8,612 nt of DNA from Jatrophihabitans sp. (lineage in GTDB: Bacteria > Actinomycetota > Actinomycetes > Mycobacteriales > Jatrophihabitantaceae), in NCBI GenBank assembly GCA_025966255.1, contig JAOPVG010000563.1, positions 1-8,612 on the forward strand, given 5' to 3'. How positions within the stretch are numbered: position 1 is the stretch's first letter; each line of letters starts with the position of its first letter. Made by a program: the position numbers and the translations under genes. The notes under the pieces were generated by a model. It ran no database searches, had not been told where the DNA came from, and saw only the letters and a list, made by a program, of their open reading frames with translations. This document shows, in pieces, positions 1-6,275 of the stretch.

Positions 1-599
1 GCCGGCCCCAGCTCGGGCGCCAGATCGCGGGTCAGCCGGGTCACGGCCTCCTTTGTCGCCGGGTAGGCGGCGCCGAGCACGGCGTCGTCGACGACGACGC
101 CGTCGGGCAGCGCATGACCGGTGGCGCCCGAGGTGACGTTGACGATGAGACCACCGCCGTGGTCCCGCATCGCGGGGGCTATCGCCTTCATCATCAGCCA
201 GCACGCGGTGAGGTTGAGCTCGATCTGGTACCGCCAGCTCACCTCGGTCATCTCCCAGAACGACTCGTACACCTCGGGGGTGAGGACGGCCGCGTTGTTG
301 ACCAAAACATCCACGCGGCCGAACCGCTCGAGAGCGGCATCGGCCACGGCGCCGACCCCACCGGCGGCCGAGAGATCAGCCGGCGCCGCCAACGCCGAGC
401 GGCCCATCGCCTCGATCGCGTCGGCGGTGTCGCGCAGCGACACTCCCGGGGTCGAGGAGGTCAGCGACCGCGACGTGACGACGACGTCGGCGCCCATCCG
501 CGCGAGCGAGAGCGCCAGCGCCCGTCCGATGCCTCGACTCGCGCCGGTCACGAGAGCGACCTTTCCGGCGAGCGGTCGAGTCTCGTCGGCTGCGTTCAC
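1..599 (-). CDS. Short-chain dehydrogenase/reductase (SDR), C-terminus cut by window edge
   Basis: This is an NAD(P)-dependent oxidoreductase of the classical SDR family, probably a cytosolic alcohol/ketone dehydrogenase; the substrate is not evident. About 199 residues are visible from the chosen start. The cofactor motif TGASRGIG is at residues 18-25, NNA at 101-103, the structural Asn of ELNL at 129, the likely catalytic Ser157 in VNVTSG, and Y179-P-A-T-K183 as the YxxxK active site. The Ser-to-Tyr gap is 22 residues, about nine more than the usual 12-14, so there is a small insertion before the catalytic Tyr. I chose GTG 599-597 because GAGG lies five bases upstream and the protein then begins shortly before LAGKVALVTG. 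An in-frame ATG at 641-639 is the alternative and adds 14 residues, but it has no spaced ribosome binding site. The gene is divergent from the ABC transporter operon. The family is secure; substrate and coenzyme preference are unknown. Confidence 0.9.
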   Translation of the reverse strand, partial: MNAADETRPLAGKVALVTGASRGIGRALALSLARMGADVVVTSRSLTSSTPGVSLRDTADAIEAMGRSALAAPADLSAAGGVGAVADAALERFGRVDVLVNNAAVLTPEVYESFWEMTEVSWRYQIELNLTACWLMMKAIAPAMRDHGGGLIVNVTSGATGHALPDGVVVDDAVLGAAYPATKEAVTRLTRDLAPELGP

Positions 600-604
600 G
601 ATGA

Positions 605-608
605 CCTC
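605..608 (-). promoter_or_regulatory. Ribosome binding site of the SDR gene
   Basis: GAGG on the minus strand sits five bases before GTG 599-597. It is the main reason for choosing this start over ATG 641-639, where the AAGG directly abuts the start codon and cannot act as a normally spaced Shine-Dalgarno sequence. If the ATG is used, this site is coding sequence. Confidence 0.45.
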
Positions 609-643
609 GGTCCCGGTCGCCGACACGTGCCGACAACTCATCC

Positions 644-679
644 TTGTACCCCGCCCAAAATATTGTCAGTATACAAACG
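644..679. promoter_or_regulatory. Divergent promoter/operator region between SDR gene and ABC operon
   Basis: This is the only clearly AT-rich patch in the window and it separates two divergent transcription units. On the minus strand TATACT (673-668) is a good -10 match placed to read into the SDR gene, though no clear -35 is seen. On the plus strand TATACA (670-675) ends four bases before ATG 680, and TTGTAC (644-649) would be a -35 at a long 20-base spacing. The two -10 candidates overlap, and the arms TTGT (663-666) and ACAA (673-676) form a small dyad over them, a possible repressor site. The promoter location is likely from context; the exact elements and the operator are inference. Confidence 0.4.
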
Positions 680-1693
680 ATGTCCGCGATGACCGAGGTG
701 AGCTACAGCGACGGCGCAGCTCCGTCCGAGCCACTTCGCGCCCCTCGAGCAACCAACCCCTGGGTCGCGTTCGTCCGGCGTCGCATCATCAGCGTGGTCG
801 TTATCTTGCTGCTGCTGGCGACCGTCACCTTCTCGCTGGTGCGGCTCATCCCGGGCGACCCGGGCGTCATCATCGGCGGCACCGCCTCCACCCGCGCCGA
901 GCAGATGGCCATCGACCACCGGCTCGGTGTCGACCGCCCGTTCCTCACGCAGTACTGGACCTACTGGAGCAACCTGCTGCACGGCGACCTTGGCCGGTCG
1001 TTCGTCACCAACGACCCGGTGACCACCATCCTGAAGCAGAACGCCGGCGCCTCGTTGCAGGTCGCGGGGCTGGCGCTGCTGCTCGTCCTGGCCGTGAGCA
1101 TTCCCGGCGGCATCGCGCTCGGCGCACTCACGCGCGATCGCCGCCACCGCCACGTGGAGAACTGGTTCACCGGGATCGCGAGCGTCGTCGGCGCCATGCC
1201 CGAGCTGCTGGTGGCCACCCTGCTTGCCTACGCCTTCGCGCTGCAGCTGAAGGTCTTCCCCGTCGGCGGCACCGGCGGGATCAACTTCCTCGTCCTACCC
1301 GTGCTGGCGATCAGCCTGCGCCCCATCGCGATCTTGCTGCGGCTGGTCCGCGTCGAGACCCTCAGCGCGCTGGCCACCGACTATGTCCGCACCGCCCGCA
1401 GTAAGCGCCTCCCGGCTCGCACCCTGTACCTGCGGCACGTCCTGCCCAACGTCGTCACCGCCGCACTGACCATCGGTGGCCTGCTGTTCGCCGACCTGAT
1501 CGCTGGGACCGTCATCGTCGAGACCATCTTCGCCCGGCGCGGGCTGGGCACCACTTTGGTGAACGCTGTGCTGTCGCGGGACTACCCGGTGATCCAGGGC
1601 ATGGTGCTCGTCCTCGGTGTTGCGGTCGTGTTCGCCAACGCCATCGTCGACTTCCTGCTCGCCTCCCTCGACCCGAGGCAGGTGAGCCGGTGA
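680..1693 (+). CDS. DppB/OppB-type ABC transporter permease
   Basis: This is an inner-membrane permease subunit of a peptide/opine/nickel-type (PepT) ABC importer, which pairs with the DppC domain encoded next. It has 337 residues from ATG 680, normal for the family. A 30-residue cytosolic tail precedes the first membrane segment (about 36-57), which runs into the family motif RLIPGDP (55-61). HGDLGRSF (101-108), typical of DppB proteins, follows. Further hydrophobic segments lie near 125-150, 166-190, 203-222, 258-282 and 305-328. The ATPase-coupling EAA loop is about 233-257 (DYVRTARSKRLPARTLYLRH). Its usual A-K-G core reads S-K-R, and the later VETIFARRGLG (280-290) has Arg where Pro is common, so this is a diverged member. 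No Shine-Dalgarno sequence is visible before ATG 680, the alternative ATG 689 or TTG 644, so a leaderless transcript is possible. The stop overlaps the next start by four bases (GTGA). The substrate cannot be read from the sequence. Confidence 0.92.
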   Translation: MSAMTEVSYSDGAAPSEPLRAPRATNPWVAFVRRRIISVVVILLLLATVTFSLVRLIPGDPGVIIGGTASTRAEQMAIDHRLGVDRPFLTQYWTYWSNLLHGDLGRSFVTNDPVTTILKQNAGASLQVAGLALLLVLAVSIPGGIALGALTRDRRHRHVENWFTGIASVVGAMPELLVATLLAYAFALQLKVFPVGGTGGINFLVLPVLAISLRPIAILLRLVRVETLSALATDYVRTARSKRLPARTLYLRHVLPNVVTAALTIGGLLFADLIAGTVIVETIFARRGLGTTLVNAVLSRDYPVIQGMVLVLGVAVVFANAIVDFLLASLDPRQVSR

Positions 1694-3609
1694 TCAAGTC
1701 GTTCTTCCGCAACGCGAACGGGATCGCCGGCTCGATTGGCGTGCTGCTCATCGCTGCGGTCTCGATCTTCGCACCGAGCATCTGGGGCAAGAAGGCCCAC
1801 ACGATCAACGTCGTCAACGGCGACAAGGGTCCCAGCGGCGCCCACTGGCTGGGCACCGATCGGCTCGGTCACGACATCTTCTACCAGCTGCTGGTGTCCA
1901 CCCGGCTCACCATGGAGATGGCGCTCGGCGCCACCGGCATCGCCATCCTCGTCGGCATCCCGCTCGGCGCCGGTGCGGCGCTGCTGCCCGAGCGCGTCCG
2001 CATGATCGCCCTGCGCGCGTTGGACACCCTCATCGCCTTCCCCGGTCTGCTCATCGCCATCGTCTTCGCCGCGGTGCTCGACCCCGGCAAGTTCAGCGCA
2101 GTGCTGGGCGTCGGCATCGGTCTGTCATTCTCCTTCGCCCGGGTCGCCAGCTCGCTCACCCTCGCCATCCGCGACCGCGAGTTCATCTCGGCGGCCCGGG
2201 TCGTCGGCGTCGGCCGGACCCGCCTGATGGTCCGGCACGTCCTGCCGAACATCGCCGACTCGCTGGCCATCGCCACCACCGTCTCGATCGCGGCCGCGAT
2301 CGTCACCATGGCCGGGCTCAGCTTCCTGGGGCTCGGCGTTCAGCTGCCGTCCGTCGACTGGGGACGGATGCTCACCACCGGCGTCCAGAGCTTCTACCTC
2401 ACGCCGTTCGCGGCGCTCGGACCTGGCATTGCGATCGCACTGGCCGCACTCGTCTTCGGTTTCTTCGGCGAAGGTCTGGCGCGCGCAGCCAACCCGGTGC
2501 TGTGGCCGGGTTCCGGCGGCGACGACGACAGTGCCACCGCGACGGCGGACGGCCCACCGACCGTGGACGATCCCTACGAACCGGTCGAGGACGGCGTGCT
2601 GGACGTCCGCGACCTCACCGTGTCGTTCCCGTCCGGCCGCAAGCGTCGCCAGCAGGTGGTGCGCGGGGTATCGCTCGACCTGGCGCCCGGCGAGACGCTA
2701 GGCATCGTCGGCGAGTCGGGCAGCGGCAAGTCGCTCACCGCGCTGGCGATCGCGCAGCTCGTCGCGCACCCCGGCGTCGTCGAGGGACGGATCACGGTGA
2801 ACGGTACGGAGCTGCAGCGCGTGCCGCTCAAGGAGGTCGACCGCACTCTCGGTACCTCGCTGGCGGTGGTGTTCCAGGACCCGATGTCCTCGCTGAACCC
2901 GGCGGTCAAGATCAGAAATCAGCTCATCGAGGGCGTGCGTCGGCACCGCGGCCTCTCCCGCGCCGAGGCCGTGCTGGCCGCGCGGCGACGGCTCGGCGAG
3001 GTGAACCTGCCGACCCCCGAGCGCCAGCTCGAGCGGTATCCCCACGAGCTGTCCGGTGGCCAGCGGCAGCGCGTGTTGATCGCGATGGGATTGATGAACG
3101 AGCCGAACGTCCTCATCGCCGACGAGCCCACCACAGCTCTGGACGTCACCGTGCAGGCCCAGATCATGGACCTGCTGGCCGGCATCAACGCCGAGCACAA
3201 CACCGCGGTCGTACTGATCTCGCACAACCTCGGCCTGATCTCGCAGAACTGCGACCGCGTGCTGGTCATGTACGCCGGCCGGGTCGTCGAGGAGGTCGCG
3301 GCCGACCGCCTGACCGAGGCCGAGCACCCGTACACCCGGGCGTTGCTCGGCGCTGTGCCCGACATGGCTCACTCGCGCGAGCAGCCGCTGGTCTCGATCC
3401 CCGGACAGATGCCCGATGCTCGGTCGACTCCGGTCGGCTGCGCCTATCATCCCCGCTGCCCCCTGGCCGTGCCGCGCTGTGCCGAGCAGCGGCCGCCGCT
3501 GCAACTCAACGCCGTCGGGCACCGGGTGGCGTGCTGGGTCGCCAACAGCGACGAAGCACCGGCAGGTGCGGCGACGGTGGGCACGGCGACGAGCGGCGAC
3601 GGCGCATGA
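1690..3609 (+). CDS. Fused ABC transporter permease (DppC-type) and ATP-binding protein (DppD-type)
   Basis: One 639-residue chain joins two subunits that are separate in the classical E. coli Dpp/Opp systems. Residues 1-270 are a DppC-type permease: membrane segment about 12-31, family signature HWLGTDRLGHDIF (52-64), EAA coupling loop about 164-187 (EFISAARVVGVGRTRLMVRH), and GLSFLGLGVQLP at 209-220. A charged, Ala/Thr/Asp-rich linker spans about 272-302. Residues 303-620 are a DppD-type ATPase: Walker A GESGSGKS (341-348), Q-loop Gln396, signature LSGGQ (454-458), Walker B VLIADE (474-479), switch His512, then the oligopeptide-type C-terminal region with Cys584, Cys590, Cys597 and Cys615. 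Such cysteines carry a [4Fe-4S] cluster in some DppD proteins. The reading frame is open across the junction, with no stop or sign of a sequencing frameshift. Permease-ATPase fusions of this family are known in actinobacteria. GTG 1690 overlaps the upstream stop and the gene's own stop overlaps the next start, implying coupled translation. Confidence 0.93.
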   Translation: MIKSFFRNANGIAGSIGVLLIAAVSIFAPSIWGKKAHTINVVNGDKGPSGAHWLGTDRLGHDIFYQLLVSTRLTMEMALGATGIAILVGIPLGAGAALLPERVRMIALRALDTLIAFPGLLIAIVFAAVLDPGKFSAVLGVGIGLSFSFARVASSLTLAIRDREFISAARVVGVGRTRLMVRHVLPNIADSLAIATTVSIAAAIVTMAGLSFLGLGVQLPSVDWGRMLTTGVQSFYLTPFAALGPGIAIALAALVFGFFGEGLARAANPVLWPGSGGDDDSATATADGPPTVDDPYEPVEDGVLDVRDLTVSFPSGRKRRQQVVRGVSLDLAPGETLGIVGESGSGKSLTALAIAQLVAHPGVVEGRITVNGTELQRVPLKEVDRTLGTSLAVVFQDPMSSLNPAVKIRNQLIEGVRRHRGLSRAEAVLAARRRLGEVNLPTPERQLERYPHELSGGQRQRVLIAMGLMNEPNVLIADEPTTALDVTVQAQIMDLLAGINAEHNTAVVLISHNLGLISQNCDRVLVMYAGRVVEEVAADRLTEAEHPYTRALLGAVPDMAHSREQPLVSIPGQMPDARSTPVGCAYHPRCPLAVPRCAEQRPPLQLNAVGHRVACWVANSDEAPAGAATVGTATSGDGA

Positions 3610-4577
3610 GCCTGCAGCTGCGGCAGCTCAGCGTCCGGTACGGACGCGGGCGCAACGCGATCACCGCGGTCGACCATGTCGATATCGACGTGCCGAAGGG
3701 CACCACAGTCGGCTTGGTCGGCGAGTCCGGCTGCGGCAAGTCGACGGTGGCGCGCGCGGTCATCGGCCTCGTCCCGGTCGCCGGCGGGCAGATCCTGCTC
3801 GACGGCAAGGACGTCACCTCCGATCGTGCGCGCAACAGCAATGTCTTCCGGCGCAGCGTGCAGATGGTCTTCCAGGACCCGTATTCGTCGCTGAACCCTC
3901 GCATGTCGATCGGATCGGCGCTGAAGGAGGCCCTGGCGCACGGTCGGGCGGCCGAGGAATCCCGACGGACGGCCGCCGAGATGATCGAGCTCGTCGGACT
4001 GCCGCAGAGCGCGCTGAAGCGGTATCCGCATCAGCTTTCGGGCGGCCAGCGCCAGCGCGTCGCGATCGCCCGGGCCCTGGCGGTCGGACCGGACGTGATC
4101 GTCCTAGACGAGGTCACCTCGGCGCTGGACGTCTCGGTGCAGGGGTCGGTGCTCAACCTGCTGCGCACGCTGCAGCGCGACCTCGGACTGACCTACCTGT
4201 TCATCTCGCACGACCTGTCCACCGTGCGATACATGAGCGACGTCGTCGCCGTGATGTACCTAGGCCGGATCGTCGAGACGACGCCGACTCTCGAGCTGTT
4301 CGCGGCGCCACAGCACCCGTACACGGTCGGGCTGATCGAGAGCGTGCCACGGCTGAACCACCCGCGGGTGCGCGCGCCACTCGTCGGCGACCTGCCCGAC
4401 CCGCGCAACCCACCGCCGGGCTGCCGGCTCAGCCCGCGGTGCCCGGTCGGGCCGATCCACCGCCCCGACCGCAAGATCTGCACCACCGAGGACCCACAGG
4501 CGATCACTGAGCTGACTGTTCACCGCACCGCCTGCCACTTCGCGGCACGCACCGCCCAACCGTCCGTACCGGTGTGA
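3606..4577 (+). CDS. DppF/OppF-type ABC transporter ATP-binding protein
   Basis: This is the second ATPase of the importer, expected to form a heterodimer on the cytosolic face with the ATPase domain of the preceding fusion protein. It has 323 residues, the usual length. Walker A GESGCGKS is at 39-46, Q-loop Gln90 in MVFQDPYSSLNP, signature LSGGQRQR at 144-151, Walker B VIVLDE at 164-169, D-loop SALD at 172-175, and switch His202 in FISHDL. All catalytic residues are present. Walker B is followed by Val170 instead of the near-universal Pro (DEVTSALD). The C-terminal oligopeptide-type region (about 236-312) holds Cys273, Cys279, Cys292 and Cys310, a quartet that might bind an Fe-S cluster as proposed for DppD. 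ATG 3606 overlaps the upstream TGA by four bases (ATGA). The assignment to the DppF half rests on gene order and similarity of form; the transported substrate is unknown. Confidence 0.93.
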   Translation: MSLQLRQLSVRYGRGRNAITAVDHVDIDVPKGTTVGLVGESGCGKSTVARAVIGLVPVAGGQILLDGKDVTSDRARNSNVFRRSVQMVFQDPYSSLNPRMSIGSALKEALAHGRAAEESRRTAAEMIELVGLPQSALKRYPHQLSGGQRQRVAIARALAVGPDVIVLDEVTSALDVSVQGSVLNLLRTLQRDLGLTYLFISHDLSTVRYMSDVVAVMYLGRIVETTPTLELFAAPQHPYTVGLIESVPRLNHPRVRAPLVGDLPDPRNPPPGCRLSPRCPVGPIHRPDRKICTTEDPQAITELTVHRTACHFAARTAQPSVPV

Positions 4578-4598
4578 CGGCCGCGCGTTCGCTCCAAC

Positions 4599-4604
4599 GA
4601 AAGG
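4599..4604 (+). promoter_or_regulatory. Ribosome binding site of the KstD-like gene
   Basis: GAAAGG lies 11 bases before ATG 4616. It supports this start over the in-frame GTG 4574, which overlaps the stop of the upstream ATPase gene and would add 14 residues ahead of an otherwise typical N-terminus. Confidence 0.5.
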
Positions 4605-4615
4605 TAACAACCAAC

Positions 4616-6229
4616 ATGAACACCGAATATGACGTCGTGGTCATCGGCTCTGGCGCCAGCGGGCTGATGACCGCGCTCACCGCCGCGGCAAACGGACAGC
4701 AGGTGGCGATTCTGGAGAAGACCCCGGTCCTCGGGGGCACCAGCGTGGTGTCGGGCGGCTCGATCTGGGCGCCGGGCAACAAATACGCCGAGAAGGCGGG
4801 CGCGAACGACGACCGTGAGGACGCACTGAACTACCTGCGCCGGGTGACGCTGGGCCGGATCTCGGACGACCTGCTCGCGCTGTACGTCGACACCATCAAC
4901 CACGCGCTGGACTTCCTGGAGAGCGAGACCGCCTTGGAGTTCACTGCGAACATGGAGCACCCTGACTACCAGCCCGCGCTGCCCGGCGCTCGCGACGGCG
5001 GGCGGACGATCCAGGTCGGGCTCTACGACTCGAAGCGGCTCGGCGACCTGCGCGCCGACCTGCGCCCGACGCACAGCACCGTTCCGATCACCAAGCACGA
5101 GCTGGACGAGTGGGGCATGGACACCCTCGACCGGTGGAACTGGACGCTGATCGCCGAGCGCACCAAGGAGCACATCGTCGGCATGGGCGCCGCGCTGGTC
5201 GGCGAACTACTCGAGGCGTGTCTGCGCCACGGCGCGCAGGTGTTCAAGGCGATGCCCGCCCGGGAGCTGATCGAGAGGGACGGCCGCGTGATCGGCGTCC
5301 GCGCCGGTGAGGAGGCCTCGCCCGTCGATTTCACCGCACGTCGCGGCGTGGTGTTGGCCAGTGGCGGATTCGAGTGGAACGAGCGCTACGTCAAGCGCTT
5401 CCTGGGCGTGCCGATGGTGGCGCCGGGCAGCCCGCCGTCCAACGAGGGCGACGGCCTGCGGATGGCGATGTCGGTCGGCGCGATGCTCGGCAACATGACC
5501 GAGGCGTGGTGGGGCCCGATGCTCGACGTCGTCGGCGACACCTACGATGGGCAGCCGCTGCACCGCACCACCAGCGGGATCCGCACCCAGCCCGGAAGCC
5601 TGATCGTGAACCGGTCCGGCAAGCGGTTCGTCAACGAGGCGATGAACTACAACGACTTCGTGAAGGCGATGGCGCATTTCGACCCGGTGTCCTACGAGTA
5701 CTCCAACGTGCCATGCTGGCTGGTGTTCGACCAGCGCTACCGCGAGTCGTACTCGGTCGGCACGCTGACCCCGGACGGCCTCAAGCCCGACTGGGTCATC
5801 CAGGCCGACACGCTGCCCGAGCTGGCCCGCACCGTGGGGATCGACGAGGCCGGGTTCATGGACCAGATCGCCCGGTTCAACAAGACGTCCGCGGAGGGAG
5901 TCGACCCCGACTTCCACCGCGGCGAGACGACCTACGACCGCTACCGCGGCGACAAGAACCGCCAGCCGCACCGCAACCTTGGGCCGGTCGGCGACGGCCC
6001 GTACTACGCCGTCGAGCTGCACTTCGGCTGCCTGGGCACCAAGGGCGGACCGGTGGTCGACGCGAACGGGCAGGTGCTGGACGCCGACGAGCGGCCACTG
6101 CCGGGCCTATACGCCTGCGGCAACGTGGCCGCCAGCATCTTCGGACCGGCGTACCCCGGCGCCGGCTCGACGCTCGGCGCCGGCATGACGATGGCCTACC
6201 TCATCGGCCGCCACATCGCGGCCTCCTGA
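4616..6229 (+). CDS. FAD-dependent 3-ketosteroid dehydrogenase-like flavoprotein (KstD family)
   Basis: This is a flavoenzyme of the FAD_binding_2 superfamily, most like 3-ketosteroid delta-1-dehydrogenases, which remove two hydrogens next to a ring ketone. It has 537 residues. The FAD Rossmann motif GSGASG is at 11-16 with ribose-binding Glu34, then GGTS (40-43) and SGGSIWAP (46-53). HPDYQPALPG (115-124), NRSGKRFVNE (332-341) and the C-terminal GLYACGNVAASIFGPAYPGAG (from 497, ending at 517) follow. Tyr118, Tyr345, Tyr513 and Gly517 sit at spacings matching, from memory, the Rhodococcus KstD1 active site Tyr119, Tyr318, Tyr487 and Gly491. This points to a true 3-keto(steroid) dehydrogenase rather than a fumarate reductase. 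No signal peptide or membrane segment is seen. It is the last gene of the importer operon, 38 bases after the ATPase stop, and is followed by a strong hairpin. The true substrate may be a steroid or another cyclic ketone; delta-1 versus other regiochemistry is not decided. Confidence 0.85.
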   Translation: MNTEYDVVVIGSGASGLMTALTAAANGQQVAILEKTPVLGGTSVVSGGSIWAPGNKYAEKAGANDDREDALNYLRRVTLGRISDDLLALYVDTINHALDFLESETALEFTANMEHPDYQPALPGARDGGRTIQVGLYDSKRLGDLRADLRPTHSTVPITKHELDEWGMDTLDRWNWTLIAERTKEHIVGMGAALVGELLEACLRHGAQVFKAMPARELIERDGRVIGVRAGEEASPVDFTARRGVVLASGGFEWNERYVKRFLGVPMVAPGSPPSNEGDGLRMAMSVGAMLGNMTEAWWGPMLDVVGDTYDGQPLHRTTSGIRTQPGSLIVNRSGKRFVNEAMNYNDFVKAMAHFDPVSYEYSNVPCWLVFDQRYRESYSVGTLTPDGLKPDWVIQADTLPELARTVGIDEAGFMDQIARFNKTSAEGVDPDFHRGETTYDRYRGDKNRQPHRNLGPVGDGPYYAVELHFGCLGTKGGPVVDANGQVLDADERPLPGLYACGNVAASIFGPAYPGAGSTLGAGMTMAYLIGRHIAAS

Positions 6230-6232
6230 ACC

Positions 6233-6270
6233 ACTCCGGCGTGACCGGAAGTGGCCGGTCACGCCGGAGT
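6233..6270. terminator. Bidirectional terminator hairpin between convergent operons
   Basis: A perfect 16-bp inverted repeat, ACTCCGGCGTGACCGG (6233-6248) and its reverse complement (6255-6270), is separated by a six-base loop. It starts four bases after the stop of the KstD-like gene and ends five bases before the stop of the convergent minus-strand gene. There is no T-run on either side, so it would be a tract-less terminator of the kind often proposed in GC-rich actinobacteria. A role in mRNA end protection is an alternative. Confidence 0.85.
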
Positions 6271-6275
6271 ACGAA

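Noticed and set aside
121..1404. 427-codon plus-strand open frame running across the SDR gene and the first permease gene
   Set aside because: It is antisense to the SDR and out of frame with the permease, and its translation is an Arg/Ala/Pro-rich string with no motif, typical of GC-rich shadow frames.
2480..2620. Possible frameshift or missing stop creating an artificial DppC-DppD fusion
   Set aside because: The frame is continuous with consistent GC-rich third positions through the linker, and no internal ribosome binding site plus start stands out. The fusion is treated as real, although a base error cannot be formally excluded.
2698..3522. 274-codon minus-strand open frame opposite the ATPase domain
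   Set aside because: It is a His/Asp/Arg-rich mirror of the well-supported ATPase and carries no domain signature.
2502..3605. Long upstream extension of the DppF frame, giving a 691-codon open frame
   Set aside because: The extension overlaps the ATPase domain of the fusion gene, encodes Arg/Gly/Ala-rich low-complexity sequence, and ATG 3606 with its ATGA overlap is the natural start.
4574..4615. GTG 4574 as start of the KstD-like gene
   Set aside because: It overlaps the upstream stop in the same GTGA style as other genes here, but ATG 4616 has its own GAAAGG site and puts the FAD motif at the normal distance from the N-terminus. It remains a minor alternative.
5207..6022. 271-codon minus-strand open frame opposite the KstD-like gene
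   Set aside because: It is the antisense shadow of the flavoprotein, rich in Val/Arg/His, with no start context or motif.
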